Positions 1 to 9,765 of a stretch of DNA of 64,000 nucleotides are shown one piece after another. The position numbers were made by a program, and so were the translations under genes. Source of the stretch: Oegoconia quadripuncta (taxonomy: Eukaryota > Arthropoda > Insecta > Lepidoptera > Autostichidae); the NCBI GenBank assembly GCA_949316235.1, contig OX438750.1:15378865-15442864 (forward strand). The letters are read 5' to 3'. Positions within the stretch are counted from its first letter, which is position 1. Each line of letters starts with the position of its first letter. The notes under the pieces were generated by a model. That model saw nothing but the letters and a program-made list of their open reading frames with translations, had not been told where the DNA came from and searched no databases.

Positions 1-1149
1 AGATATAAATTATATACTGAATAAAGGAGTTTTAGTTATATCCGAGTCTTTGATTCATCAAACATGTAAGCGTCCTAGAAGTAAGGATTGGGGTAACATT
101 GTGACGAGGTGTTCAACCTCGATGTCCGTTTATATTTTCGGTGCTATTTTTTTTATTTATTTTTATTAAAAACTGGTTTCGCGTTTGACTACAATCTCAC
201 TCTATTTGTTTTTTTTTTTACTTTATTGGAATTTGATTCAAAATTCGGTATTCTAAATTGTTTCTAAAACAGAAGAGAGTCGTTTTTCAGAACTGCTACG
301 ATGAGTACATATTTTCCCAGCTTTATTTAATCCACTATAATTTATTATAATTTATTGTAAATCTCCAATAATATACGTGTAACAGTTTTGATCTAAAAGT
401 GCAACTTCTTGTTAAACGGAGTTGTTGTTCACCGACATCCCCTGTACAGTCCCCTGTACAATAATTTACAGGGTACTTAATATTTAAATTGTTATTTACA
501 ATTTTCAATGTCTACCAGCACTTTTACTAATATAGTCATAGGTGACTGTACTAACAAACATGGACCTTATTGTCTGGAAAATAAATGATTTATATATATA
601 AAATAACTATTATATAAATTATTTAACCACTAGAAGCATGACAAGCTCGATAAAGGTATATGTCGCGCGAGGTCATATTTTAGTCCAGTAAGAATACGTA
701 TTTTTTGTGGTGTAACTTACTATAATCTTACAGTTTCTGATTTTATAGAACAATAGAGATTAGTATTAAAATAAAAATATTTTCTAACCATTGTGTAGTT
801 TGCTCTAAGCTTGTGGTATGGATACTAGATAACGGATAAACATACATAAATATTTATATAAACATCCATGACTCGGGAAATACGAAGGCCACTGCCGGAG
901 GACCCAAAAAAAAACCAAAATTACTTTAACTAATTTAATTAAAAAGTAGAAATTACAACTGAATAACTATACTAAAATTATGTCTAACGCAAATCGATGC
1001 TAGATTTACAATGATAATAAAATGATACGGGTCGGTCGGGCATCGGGTGTCATCAGGCGGCCGCGTTCCGCTGACTCCGCAAGTAGGCTCGTGTGCATTG
1101 TGTACTGGGTCGGTGCATTGATAGCTCTTTACCTAATGCTAGGTATTAT
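1..1149. other. AT-rich intergenic stretch
   Basis: No supportable gene. A LINE 3' fragment lies at about 150-200 on the minus strand (T-rich start, then the TTTCGCGTTTGACTACAATC block seen in full copies elsewhere). A partial SINE tail is at about 820-890. A short motif near 640-690 (GACAAGCTCGATAAA, then a TCGCGCGAG core) resembles one near 3840-3890 and is probably an old dispersed repeat. Confidence 0.5.
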
Positions 1150-1267
1150 AACACGGGAATAAATGTTCGTATTTATCACACAAACATTTACCCGTCGCGG
1201 GATACCCCTCGACCCCGCAACCTGCGGTTTCTCTGACAGGGTCACTATCCACTACACCAACCGATCG
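1150..1267 (-). repeat. tRNA-headed SINE fragment (SINE-F family)
   Basis: Read on the minus strand it carries a tRNA-like head: TTGGTGTAGTGGATAGT (A-box-like), then a degenerate B box region, then the shared body that reads AAACATTTGTGTGATAAATACGAAC. The same head and body recur near 16.9, 23.5, 24.4, 47.9, 49.5 and 59.1 kb, which is the basis for calling it a family. Confidence 0.65.
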
Positions 1268-2004
1268 TTTATTTTTATTTATTATATAACCTACAATTAT
1301 AAAACCTACAATATTAAATTAAAGTTACCACTGTGATCTTCCCTGTGTTGTAGAGGAAGATCGATCTCCTAAAACAATTTTCTAGTCTTCTATTTAGAAA
1401 TCGAATGTGCTCAGGGAGGAAATTAAAACTGTCATAATTATTACTACTTCTATTTACCAGTCAGGATAGCTAGAGACAAGGGAAATAGATCACCAATCGA
1501 TTCTGTTATTTCAATGCAAACTATACCTACTCGCTGTTATGATGAGGCCACAGATATTACGCGTGTTGAAATTCAAATGAGGGGTATCTGCCGCACCGAC
1601 GAAACTTTGCCGGTTCGTATTCAGCAAATGTAACACACATTTTACCTCCGATACATTTCAAACAGATAATGTGACCTTTATCAGCTGTTTGGATATTAAT
1701 TTTCGCAGTCTGTATTCATATTCTTGCTTACTTGAGCCCGGAATTTTGTTTTTAAAAACAAATAAAATTATAATTTTTAATGAACCAGACATGTGCACAG
1801 ATTCGATGCGCGACAATGAATGAGGCTTAGGGCTAAAGAACAAAAACGCTACTCTATCCTAATCTCGACTCTCCCATGGAGTCATGTAACCTCAACTGCT
1901 GAGCTTGCAGCTTTTATGCTCTCACCAGCACTGTTCGTACAGGTTGTGGTTGCATAACTAGATAGATAAAGTATACATACACACTTTAAACAAAAAAATA
2001 AATA
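1268..2004. other. Intergenic, nothing recognised
   Basis: AT-rich sequence without a convincing open frame, RNA gene or repeat that I could match elsewhere in the window. Confidence 0.4.
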
Positions 2005-2281
2005 CTGGGTAAAATTTAATTCGAGTAATTCCTGTTTACTCATGATTACGAACAACTTTCCTCAACGAACCAAGTCGAATTCGATCAAAAAAATTCGATT
2101 ACTAATACAAAGTAAACCATTATAAACCCTTCTTTAGTATGGAAGTCCATCAATTTTCGGCTGAATTCGGCTATAGGTCCTAGTGGAAAGTTGTTTGTAA
2201 TCAGGACTGGAGTCTTCAGCCGAAAATTTTTGGCCTTCCATACTAAAGGTGGTGTCAGAATGGTTTACTTTGTATGGGTAA
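2005..2281 (+). repeat. MITE-G copy, right part missing
   Basis: Matches the left and central parts of the complete copy at 40088-40491: it starts CTGGGTAAAATTTAATT, contains TCGAATTCGATC and the centre TTTTCGGCTGAATTCGGCTATGG. It stops abruptly at the junction with a 5'-truncated SINE at 2282, so it was cut by that insertion or by a deletion. Confidence 0.65.
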
Positions 2282-2518
2282 TTGGTGGTAGGGCATTTTA
2301 AATGTCCGCCTGGCTAGCTACCACCATCTAATCTAAATCTGCCGCCAAGCAGCAATGTTAATAGCATTATTATGTTCCAGTTGTCAGAGATAAGTTAGCC
2401 AGTCTCCCAAATATGTTGGGGTTTCCGGGTCTGTACGCTTCCACCTTCGACCTCATTTTCACTTAACATCAGGTGTGATTTAGATCAACTGCTAACCCGT
2501 TATGCATAAAAAAAAATT
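2282..2518 (+). repeat. SINE-B copy, 5'-truncated
   Basis: Begins at TTGGTGGTAGGGCATTTTA and runs through the body (CCGCCTGGCTAGCTACCACC, GTTGGGGTTTCCGGGTC) to the tail AACCCGTTATGCATAAAAAAAAA. The tRNA-like head of full copies such as 46489-46819 is missing. The A-rich end fits LINE-driven retroposition. Confidence 0.8.
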
Positions 2519-2642
2519 AAAAAGTTTTGGTCGTATTCGACATTCTACATAATTTTTTTTCATTTACATATACATTACATTCTATTAGTCACTTGACGTT
2601 ATACGTCCTTCTTGGTCGACCTTTAACGACCCTTTATAAATA

Positions 2643-3057
2643 CAGCGTGCAATTTACTTAATGTAATTACTGTTTACTGATGACTTCACTCCTGATTAGG
2701 AAATAGGAACCATAATTGAGCTCAGCCAAAAAATGTTCGACTCCCATACTAAAGGTGATTTCAGGATGGTTTACTTTGAAATTGTTTGATCGAATTCGAC
2801 TATGGTTCCTTTTTTTTTTTATGGTTAACTGGATACGCATTTGACCACAATCTCACCTGATGGGAAGTGATGATGTGGCCGAAGATGAAGCACGCGATCT
2901 CAGTAGATGCCTATTCACCCTGCTCTTGAAGAGCCCAAGGTTGCAGGATTCAGGAGAGACTGATGATGATGATGAAAGATTTCCTTGATGAAGGTTGTTC
3001 GTAATCAAGAGTGGCGTCACCAGTCAATGGAAATTACACGAATTCAAATTTGCCCTG
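2643..3057 (+). mobile_element. MITE-G copy split by a LINE fragment
   Basis: TA-flanked element beginning CAGCGTGCAATTTACTT and ending AAATTTGCCCTG, which pair as imperfect terminal inverted repeats. The body matches the copies at 2.0, 26.6 and 40.1 kb. A LINE-C 3' end (2809-2977) interrupts it between ACTATGGTTCC and TTGATGAAGGTTGTTCG, which are contiguous in other copies. No coding capacity; probably mobilised by a Tc1/mariner-type transposase. Confidence 0.7.
2809..2977 (-). repeat. LINE-C 3'-end fragment inside MITE-G
   Basis: A T-run, then on the minus strand the conserved 3' block also seen at 7.8, 32.3, 51.3, 54.8, 57.0 and 59.5 kb (TTCAAGAGCAGGGTGAATAG, and CATCAGGTGAGATTGTGGTC). 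The minus-strand poly(A) is the T-run at 2810-2820. The fragment is 5'-truncated at about 170 bp, typical of target-primed reverse transcription. Confidence 0.75.
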
Positions 3058-3104
3058 TATACTACACACAAATAAAAATAAAGAAACAGATAACTATAAA
3101 CTGA

Positions 3105-3329
3105 AAATTTAGAAAACCCCGGAGAACCAGTGATCAGAACAAAACGGCTTAACCAATTAGATAAAATCTAGCACCGCTGGAAAGCCTGCTTTGAAATAAA
3201 AACAAACCTCATCCTAATCGGTTCACCCGTTTAAGAGTTACGGTACCTCAGACAGACACTCATATTTACACACAGGCACACTTAGCAGTCAAATTTATAA
3301 CACCTCTCTTTTTACGTCGGGGGTTAAAA
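3105..3329 (-). repeat. Dispersed repeat family H copy
   Basis: Read on the minus strand: TTTTAACCCCCGACG, AAAAGAGAGGTGTTATAAAT, CCGTAACTCTTAAACGGGTG, then ATCGGTTCTCCGGGGTTTTC. Related copies lie near 26.05-26.48, 28.68-28.86, 53.82-54.05 and 55.85-56.07 kb. No coding capacity is seen. It resembles a common non-coding repeat of Lepidoptera; class uncertain. Confidence 0.6.
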
Positions 3330-4590
3330 TACAAAGAGAGCATGGGCCGCTGTAGCACATAGTGTGGCACATCACTCAAAGAACGAAACACTGGATGTAT
3401 GCCGATTGGATTCTGTGTATTCCGATAGGTGGATCCTGGATGTTGTTTCAAGCATTAAAATAAATAAATTAATATCTCTGAACACCCCATAAACTAAATT
3501 ATTTATCATCACATAACAATACAAAACATACATATGAACACTTTCTTACAACTTGTTCCTTTCCAGCGCAAACTTCAAGAGTTAGTCTGTGGATGAGAAG
3601 TCCATATAACGATAAAAAATCAATGATTGCGGTCCCCTTACGTGTGATATACCTAATTATTCAACGTGTCATTGGGTATATTATTACGTGAGATAGGTAG
3701 TTATAGCATAATATTTCATCATAATCATCACATATAAGACGACCAATGCTTAAGATGGGACGCTTCTGTTGAGCAGTGGTCGTTTTATTGATTTCAGAGG
3801 TCATCCTTCCACCTCATTTGCCTCAACGCTAGCACTAGCAGCTTGACAGGCGAGATAAAAGTTTTTATCGCGTGAGATTATATTTGTCCTGCTTTTGGAA
3901 GAAATATACAACTGTGACCTTCCCAGCTCACCACCCAGCTGGGTCGAGTCAGAGGTATTTATGTACAGCAGGGGCGGGACAGCTCATGCCAGGGTCAAAA
4001 CAGAACACGGATCACCACACCAATTTATTTATTGAGAGAAACAAGTAGTACAGAGGATCGAAAGGGCCTTAAAAATAAAGAAATAACTATTGTGATGTAA
4101 AAAAAAAATTAAAATAACGGTGCGACTGAGTTGAAATCTGAAAATCAATGTGCCAAAAAAAAAGATCATCAGTTCAGTCAGTTCATCAGTCATTCAGTCA
4201 GTTTAAAATTTCGAATTTGAACTCCAATAACCCAAACCCACCAATGATATCAGCTTAAAAGAACGACACCGTTACACAACTATCCCACTCTCACGTCGCG
4301 TCGCGCGCGACATACGATGGCATGTTACAGGGGCAGGTTTATTTAATTGTATTTTGTACAGATCACAAAGTGGGCCAAACATCTTTAACTGCCTCCTTGG
4401 TCAAGGTCGCGGATTCAATTCCAATTAGCTCCGACCGACATAATTAAATCATACCAATGGTTTCTATTTATAAAGAAATTATGACAAAGGTACCAATTAA
4501 GATAAAATATTAATTTATTTGATAATTTAACCTTAATTATCAAATTTATTCTATAATAATAATAATTGGTTCAATAACTTAATTACTTTG
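3330..4590. other. Intergenic, no gene seen
   Basis: AT-rich, with no convincing coding region. A short motif at about 3840-3890 (GACAGGCGAGATAAAAG, then TTTTTATCGCGTGAGAT) forms an imperfect inverted repeat related to 640-690. A CG-rich spot at 4293-4312 (GTCGCGTCGCGCGCGAC) is related to one at 59.31 kb. Confidence 0.4.
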
Positions 4591-4593
4591 ACG

Positions 4594-4700
4594 AAGTGAA
4601 AGAAAAGGTGAATGTCATGTCGTACCAAGAGGTTAAAACGAGGGCGGAAAGTAGAAAGACATGGTCGTTACTCCATCGACAAGAGCATAGCTCTTAAATT
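4594..4700 (+). repeat. LINE-E 3'-end fragment
   Basis: Matches the end of a LINE open frame seen more fully at 43.1-43.6 and 47.0-47.6 kb (minus) and 54.13-54.30 kb (plus): GTCGTACCAAGAGGTTAAAA, GGCGGAAAGTAGAAAGAC, then CGACAAGAGCATAGCTCTT. It encodes the remnant of a C-terminal V-K-E-K-V-N-V-M-S-Y-Q-E-V-like segment. Short and decayed. Confidence 0.6.
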
Positions 4701-4978
4701 GAAGAAGAACTTAATTAGGTATATTTTATTAATTGAATCCAATATGTTACGGGAATAATCTTACACAATATACAATTTGATAATACCAAACACATTTCAA
4801 AATTACATTTGCCCCACGACCGACCCTCAGGTTTCAGCAGAATACCAGTGTTTTGTAGCCTTTTTGTATACTGCGGCACACACATAATATTTGGTGTTTC
4901 TGTACTTGTGTTTTATTGTTTTAGTTGTATTTTTCATATGTAAAATTTGTTATGTGTGTGTACATGGATTCATATAAA

Positions 4979-5001
4979 TGCTTATCTATCTATCTATCTA
5001 A
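4979..5001 (+). repeat. (TATC)n microsatellite
   Basis: Short run of CTATCTATCTATCTATC. Confidence 0.8.
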
Positions 5002-5154
5002 TCATTACATTCGTGATGAAAGAACCTTCATCAAATAGTACAGAGTGTGGGGTTCCAAAAGAGCTTTTCATATTTTATCATAGTTAAGCCGGAATGACGC
5101 ATGCGAAGGCAAATTAGTAAATATAACAAAAAAAAATAAAGATTAAAAAACACA

Positions 5155-5665
5155 AACAGAAAACGAACTGGACGAAATGAAAATTGTGGCTAATGCCCAT
5201 GCAGTGCGTACACCAATATCAGTTGGGAGCTCCATTCTCAAAGTTGTAAGCGAGTATGTCTATTTAAGACAAGAGATCTGACTACACAGGTCGAATTTCG
5301 AGAGAGTGGCCAATCGACGAATCCAACTTGGATGGGCAGCGTTTGGGAGCTGCGCGCAACGTCTTCTCATCCAAAATATCTCAGTGCTTGAAGATGAAAG
5401 TCTTTAATCAATGTTGTACCAGTGTTGACGTATGGCACTGAAACGGGGTCTGTCACTATGAACCTCATAAGAAAGCTCAAAGTCACGCAACGAGTTCTGG
5501 AGAGGGCGATGCTCGGTGTTTCACTACGTGATCGAATCAGGAATGGGGAAATTCGTAGGCGGACGAAGGTCACTGACATAGCCCAGCGGATTAGTAAGTG
5601 GAATCGGCAGTGGGCAGGCCACATAACTCGAAGAAGTGATGGCCGGTGGGGCATTAAAGTACCGT
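5155..5665 (+). pseudogene. RTE-like LINE reverse transcriptase, C-terminal remnant
   Basis: The translated region shows the tail of an insect endonuclease-reverse transcriptase. An SEYVYL-like motif is followed by a region like R-R-I-Q-L-G-W-A-A-F-G, then VLTYGTETGS, then MERAMLGVSLRDRIRN-like residues, then TKVTDIAQRISKWNRQWAGH and ITRRSDGRWG. The reading frame changes between the segments: the stretch from 5422 is open, but the upstream matching part is in other frames. The catalytic FADD region is absent, so this is a 5'-truncated, frameshifted copy. I assign the RTE clade by the VTDIA..I.K.KWQWAGHI.RR type ending, which is family knowledge rather than a search result. Confidence 0.75.
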
Positions 5666-5979
5666 ACAACATGATCTTTATAAAATACACACTTACATAA
5701 TTTTGTTATTGAAAATAAATCAAATGAATCAAATCAGTATGTATAAAAATTGGTGTGAGTACACACGGGATAATGGTGGTTGTACGGAGACCGGATGTGA
5801 ACTGGCAAATGCAATGATATTTACTGGCCGCGAGTGAACTACTAATTGTATAACGCAGTTCATACATGCTCCCACGGGAGGCGAAGAAAACAGAATAAGA
5901 CTAAAAGTAATACTAAGTAAACAAAGAATTAGGCATATTCCCTATAAATTTCATTCTTATGGTCCCAAATGAAAGTCAC

Positions 5980-6249
5980 TTTTTTTATGCAGGACGGGTT
6001 CGTACTTGATCTCAATCACACCTGATGTTAAGTGAAGATGAGGTCGAAGGTGGAAGCGTACTGACCCGGAAACCCCAACACATTTGGGGGACAATATCGC
6101 TGTTTGGCTGCAGATTTAGATAAGATGGTGGCAGCTAGCCAGGCGAACTTTTAAAATGCCCTTCCATCAACCAAACCGAGTACTTAAACACCCGCGACCT
6201 CCGAAACGTAAACCCAATGTTGTTTACATTGAGCGATGGAAGCGGTTAA
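5980..6249 (-). repeat. SINE-B copy
   Basis: Minus-strand copy with poly(A) (T-run at 5980) and the full order of SINE-B blocks: GATGAGGTCGAAGGTGGAAG, AACACATTTGGGGGAC, CGACCTCCGAAACGTAAACC and the degraded tRNA-like head ending at 6249. Internal deletions remove part of the AGATAAG block and the B-box flank. Confidence 0.8.
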
Positions 6250-6661
6250 CAGATTGAACCGAAACAGCAATAAGGTGTAATAACATAGTTTAATAATTTA
6301 AAACTACAAAAATAATCCGGGCTTGCCTTATCCTGAAATCCTAGGTACGCCACTGCCATCAGGGGTTAATTATCATCTGCCTTCTCGCTATTAACCGATT
6401 TTTTATATAAAACAGTATATTTAATCTCACCACCGTCCGTCTACCCGCTAACTGCTAAATTAAAGTATAGTAGAGCCAGGCCGTAAGTTTAAATTATACT
6501 TAACTGCCCTACTTTAGTTTTATGGCAGAGACGTATGTACGTTATAAAACCTTCCACTAACATGTACATAAAATTGGCTAAAAATGTCAACTCCATTTAT
6601 CATTACGTCAGCTTGACCTCAAACTTCATCATTATCTTCCTGCCCTGGGAAATATATTATA
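6250..6661. other. Intergenic, nothing recognised
   Basis: No convincing coding region or repeat that I can match, apart from a T-rich tract near 6400-6420. Confidence 0.4.
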
Positions 6662-6857
6662 GACTAGCTTTCCGCCCGCGGCTTCGCCTGCGTGGAATAA
6701 CTTTATCGCGGAAAATTGTTTATCCCGTGGGAACTACGGGGTAAAAAAACAATCCATGGAATTTTCTACCTACATACCAAATTTCATCGAAATCCGTTCA
6801 ACCGTTTCGCCTCGATTGAGCAACAAACGAACAATCAAACATCCAAACAATTCTTCA
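6662..6857 (-). repeat. Repeat family A copy (ends CTAG)
   Basis: Reads on the plus strand as ACTAGCTTTCCGCCCGCGG, CTTCGCCTGCGTGGAATAAC, TTTATCGCGGAAAATTG, then TACCAAATTTCATCGAAATC and CCGTTCAACCGTTTCGCC, the reverse complement of the family. No terminal inverted repeats or TSD are obvious. The constant AAAGCTAGT end is compatible with a Helitron-type 3' terminus (CTRR before T), but I cannot show rolling-circle features, so class is uncertain. Confidence 0.75.
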
Positions 6858-6859
6858 GA

Positions 6860-7396
6860 CTTTTGGACAAGAAATTCTGTAAAAAAGACAACTCTATTGA
6901 TTGGTTAAGTGAAACCTGATATAGCTGCGCTAAAAATAAGAAATTTAGTGGGCGTATTGAAAATAGAGGTGTAAGTCAAGTGACAGCACATGACAAAGGC
7001 CGGCTATCGCATGAGCGACTTTTCATTGCTCGATTGGCTTCACCCACACTCCGCACCTGAATCACAGATATATAAATAGGCAGTAGCGTAACTCGATCGT
7101 ATTAGAGCAAAGCCTACTCTGTCGGTCAGAGCGCAAAGGTTTAAAAAATGAAAATTTGAATATTTTCACTAGCATACTATCGAGAAGCGGATTATTCGCG
7201 TTGTTTTTTCCACGGGAATATTATTTTTATCATTTAAATTTGTTAATTTATCAAGAAGTATTTATAAGTCTGGAGTACGTTATAACTAACTAAGTGCACG
7301 CATTGTTGGAAAATTCATGTGTTCTAAAGCTTCAAAATTACAAAATATTTATACTAAAATTTAGAGAACCCCGAGAGAACCGATTATTTTATATAG
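6860..7396. other. Intergenic with a TATA-like element
   Basis: No coding region. At about 7065-7080 the sequence AGATATATAAATAGGCAG resembles a TATA box. About 30-60 bp downstream lie TCAGAGC-like motifs and then an ATG (7148) that opens only a few codons. It could be a decayed promoter, for example of an LTR or a host gene, but nothing downstream supports a transcript. Confidence 0.25.
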
Positions 7397-7795
7397 ATAA
7401 ATATAAAGATAGATAAAGCGTTCATTTGCATATTACAGAAACACATACAAAATACGCTTTTATAATAAGGTTCCAGTAGACATTCAAAATTTGCCTTTAA
7501 ATAAATTTAAAACAACCATTAAACGGAAACTATGCGCCAAATAATGCGTGGACATGAACCGCTCGGCAATATACAGTATATTTTATTCTTATTTTTCTTT
7601 GTAATCATAAATTTTGCAATTATTTCAAATTATATTTGTATTAACTTATTTAAAAAGAGCAACCCCGGAGTTTCTTGCTCGTTCTTCTCTGGGGAGACTG
7701 CCTAGGGAATGAGCGATAACTGTATGTCATGACGATTTCAAATGTTATTCTTATAACTTCCGAAATAAAACATTTTTGATTTTGATTTTGAAAAA
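7397..7795 (+). repeat. CR1/Jockey-like LINE 3' end
   Basis: Contains a degraded coding end (residues like V-Q-N-L-P-L-N-K-F-K-T-T-I-K-R-K near 7475-7540), then a 3' UTR with AAAGAGCAACCCCGGAGTTT, CTTGCTCGTTCTTCTC and terminal repeats of TTTTGATTTTGA. The GAGTTTCTTGCTCGTTCTTCTC block is a frequent LINE tail in Lepidoptera; another piece is at 15.88-15.99 kb. 5'-truncated. Confidence 0.65.
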
Positions 7796-7797
7796 TA

Positions 7798-8079
7798 TTT
7801 TTTTTTTTATTAAAAACTGGTTTCGCGTTTGACTACAATCTCACCTGATGGAAAGTGACGATGTAGCCGAAGATGTATCACGCGCACCCAGTAAATTTCA
7901 ATTCACTCTAGACTTGAAGATCCCAAGGTTGTAAGTGTCGGGAAAAACCGACGCGGGCAGTGAGTTCCATACCTTAGTAGTCCGCATTATAGATGATGAA
8001 GCAAAGCGCTTAGTGTGGATGAAAAATATTCGACCGCAATAATCATTCTGCTTGGTGTTATCTAATATAATACATAAAA
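7798..8079 (-). pseudogene. LINE-C reverse transcriptase C-terminal remnant
   Basis: Minus-strand open stretch ends with a motif set seen in every LINE-C copy: R-I-F-F-I-H-T-K-R-F, then K-V-W-N-S-L-P-A-S-V-F-P, then YNLGIFKSRVN. This is the extreme C-terminus of a CR1/Jockey-group reverse transcriptase. The 3' UTR is the CATCAGGTGAGATTGTAGTC block, and a poly(A) appears as the T-run at 7798-7809. No catalytic residues remain. It abuts a SINE-B copy at 8080. Confidence 0.75.
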
Positions 8080-8275
8080 CCGCCTCCATAGCTAAACAAC
8101 ATAGAGTTTACGAATCGGAGGTCGCGTGTTCGATCCCCAGCGGGGTACATGTTTAGTACTCGGTTTGGTTGGAGTAGGACATTTTTGAAATGTCCGCCTG
8201 GCTAGGTACCACCATCTTATCTAAGTCTATCGACAAACAGCAATGTTAATACTCATAGCGTTATTGCGATATAAA
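8080..8275 (+). repeat. SINE-B copy, 3' part missing
   Basis: Starts at the tRNA-like head (CCGCCTCCATAGC), keeps the B box GTGTTCGATCCCCAGCGG and the body GTCCGCCTGGCTAGG, then loses similarity near 8275. The following 8330-8445 stretch is almost pure A/T (TATTTATTTATATATT-like). Confidence 0.75.
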
Positions 8276-8666
8276 TTGGTGAAATCCGTCTTTTTCCCAA
8301 TTATTGGAAGTTCAGGGACACTAATGTATTTATTTATTTATATATTTATTAATATATGTATTAATATATTCATTTATATATAATTTATATGTTTGTGTAT
8401 TTATTCATTTATATATTCGTAGGCTTATTTATGTACTTATTATTATGTACTTAATATTTATTTTCTTATTTTCATCTTACTTGTGTGCACTCTATGTTTC
8501 CCCTTCACTATTGTTATATCCTATGTTGGGTTTGCTGGAAGATATCTCTTTTAGGGATAAGCTCGCCTTTTGTATATCTTACTCTTAAGTATCACTGTAA
8601 TTGTTTTCTGTGTATGCAATAAAGTGTTAAATAAATAAATAAATAAATAATGTAATAATCTAACTA

Positions 8667-8842
8667 ATATTATAAATGTGAAAGTTTGGTTGTTTGTTTG
8701 TTGCTCAAACACGGCGAAACGGATGAACGGATTTAAATGAAATTTGGTATACAGGTACTTTTTATCCCGATAAAGTGAATAGTTCCTGCGGGATAAATAA
8801 ATTAAACATATCCGCAATAAAGCTATTGCACGCGGGCGGAAA
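8667..8842 (+). repeat. Repeat family A copy
   Basis: Order of blocks: ATTATAAATGTGAAAGTTTG, CACGGCGAAACGGATGAACG, TTTATCCCGATAAAGTGA, then GCGGGATAAATAAATT, ending CACGCGGGCGGAAA. The last few bases (GCTAGT) are lost, so the 3' terminus is degraded. Confidence 0.75.
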
Positions 8843-9205
8843 ACATGGTATCTTATATTGTATACATTGAGCCACGGAGTGACAGCTATTACGCTGTATG
8901 TTTATTATTGTTACCATGCAAGCAGTTGGTATCCATCGAATTACGTTATTAATTATGTAAGAGAAGTTTATGAAAGGCTTGACTTAAAATACCTACTAAT
9001 CTACAAAGCTTTATGATCCGCACGTATCATGGGTTCACAAAACATTTTTAATAACTCTTTCTACTTACTCACGCTACTGTCAAAGAAAAGAGAATAAAGT
9101 TTTCCGAGTTCATGTATGTATGTTTGTTGTCCGTTTCTTCATTCATAAATACGCGCCCAAATTAAGTAACATGTTATATAACTTATGTTATAACATGTCA
9201 AAAAA
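8843..9205. other. Intergenic with a short inverted repeat
   Basis: No gene. At 9168-9198 ACATGTTATA and TATAACATGT form a 10 bp stem around a short loop. Confidence 0.4.
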
Positions 9206-9345
9206 ACCCGACAGCATGTTTTGTATTTCGCGGGCGCCATGTTGAATTTTTTATCGTAAAATCCTATAACACTCTAGGGATCAAGAGGAATCTATTTATT
9301 GACACCATTCAAATCGGTCTAGCCGTTTACGCTACAGGAGGTAAC
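9206..9345 (-). repeat. Repeat family I copy
   Basis: Blocks AAACCCGACAGCATG, TCGCGGGCGCCATGTTG, TCAAGAGGAATCTATT and GCCGTTTACGCTACAGGA match copies at 15.0, 30.7, 55.6 and 59.9 kb. Non-coding; class unknown. Confidence 0.6.
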
Positions 9346-9384
9346 ATATGGAAACTTACGTATATCTAATTAAATGCGAAGAAG

Positions 9385-9466
9385 AAGAATGCGAAAGTTT
9401 GGATGTTTGTTGTTCAATTACGGCGAAACTGATGAACGGATTTGGATGAAATTTGGTATATACGAA
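9385..9466 (+). repeat. Family A repeat, 5' half split by the LOA-like LINE
   Basis: Has the family's left half (GCGAAAGTTTGGATGTTTG to GAAATTTGGTATATAC). The right half resumes at about 14805 with TTGGATTAAGACAGGAT and TTTATCCCGATAAAGTGA. In uninterrupted copies (28168-28496) the two halves are contiguous, so the retrotransposon inserted here. Confidence 0.8.
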
Positions 9467-9765
9467 TGGTATATATGGGATACAAAGATGATCTACCTCC
9501 ACGTGTTGCCTTGGAGGTTTTCAGTCAAGGTGGGATCTCTAGATCCCTCTTGAACGGAAACCCTGGGCCGGTGTATCCTGGGCAACGACTAGTAAATCTC
9601 TGGCAACGTCCGGATTCTTGCTAGTCGTTGGCGAAAAGGTCATCCCCAATCCAAGGTGTCAAACGTACCGTGCCGAGGGATGCGTGGCTGGGGGGTAGCT
9701 CAGTCTTTAACGGTGTCTCTCCGAAACCAGGGCGAATCGGAGATGTATCTAGCCCTTCGGGCGGC

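Noticed and set aside
7065..7150. TATA box plus downstream ATG as a gene promoter
   Set aside because: The ATG opens only a few codons and no downstream exon can be recognised; kept only as a note.
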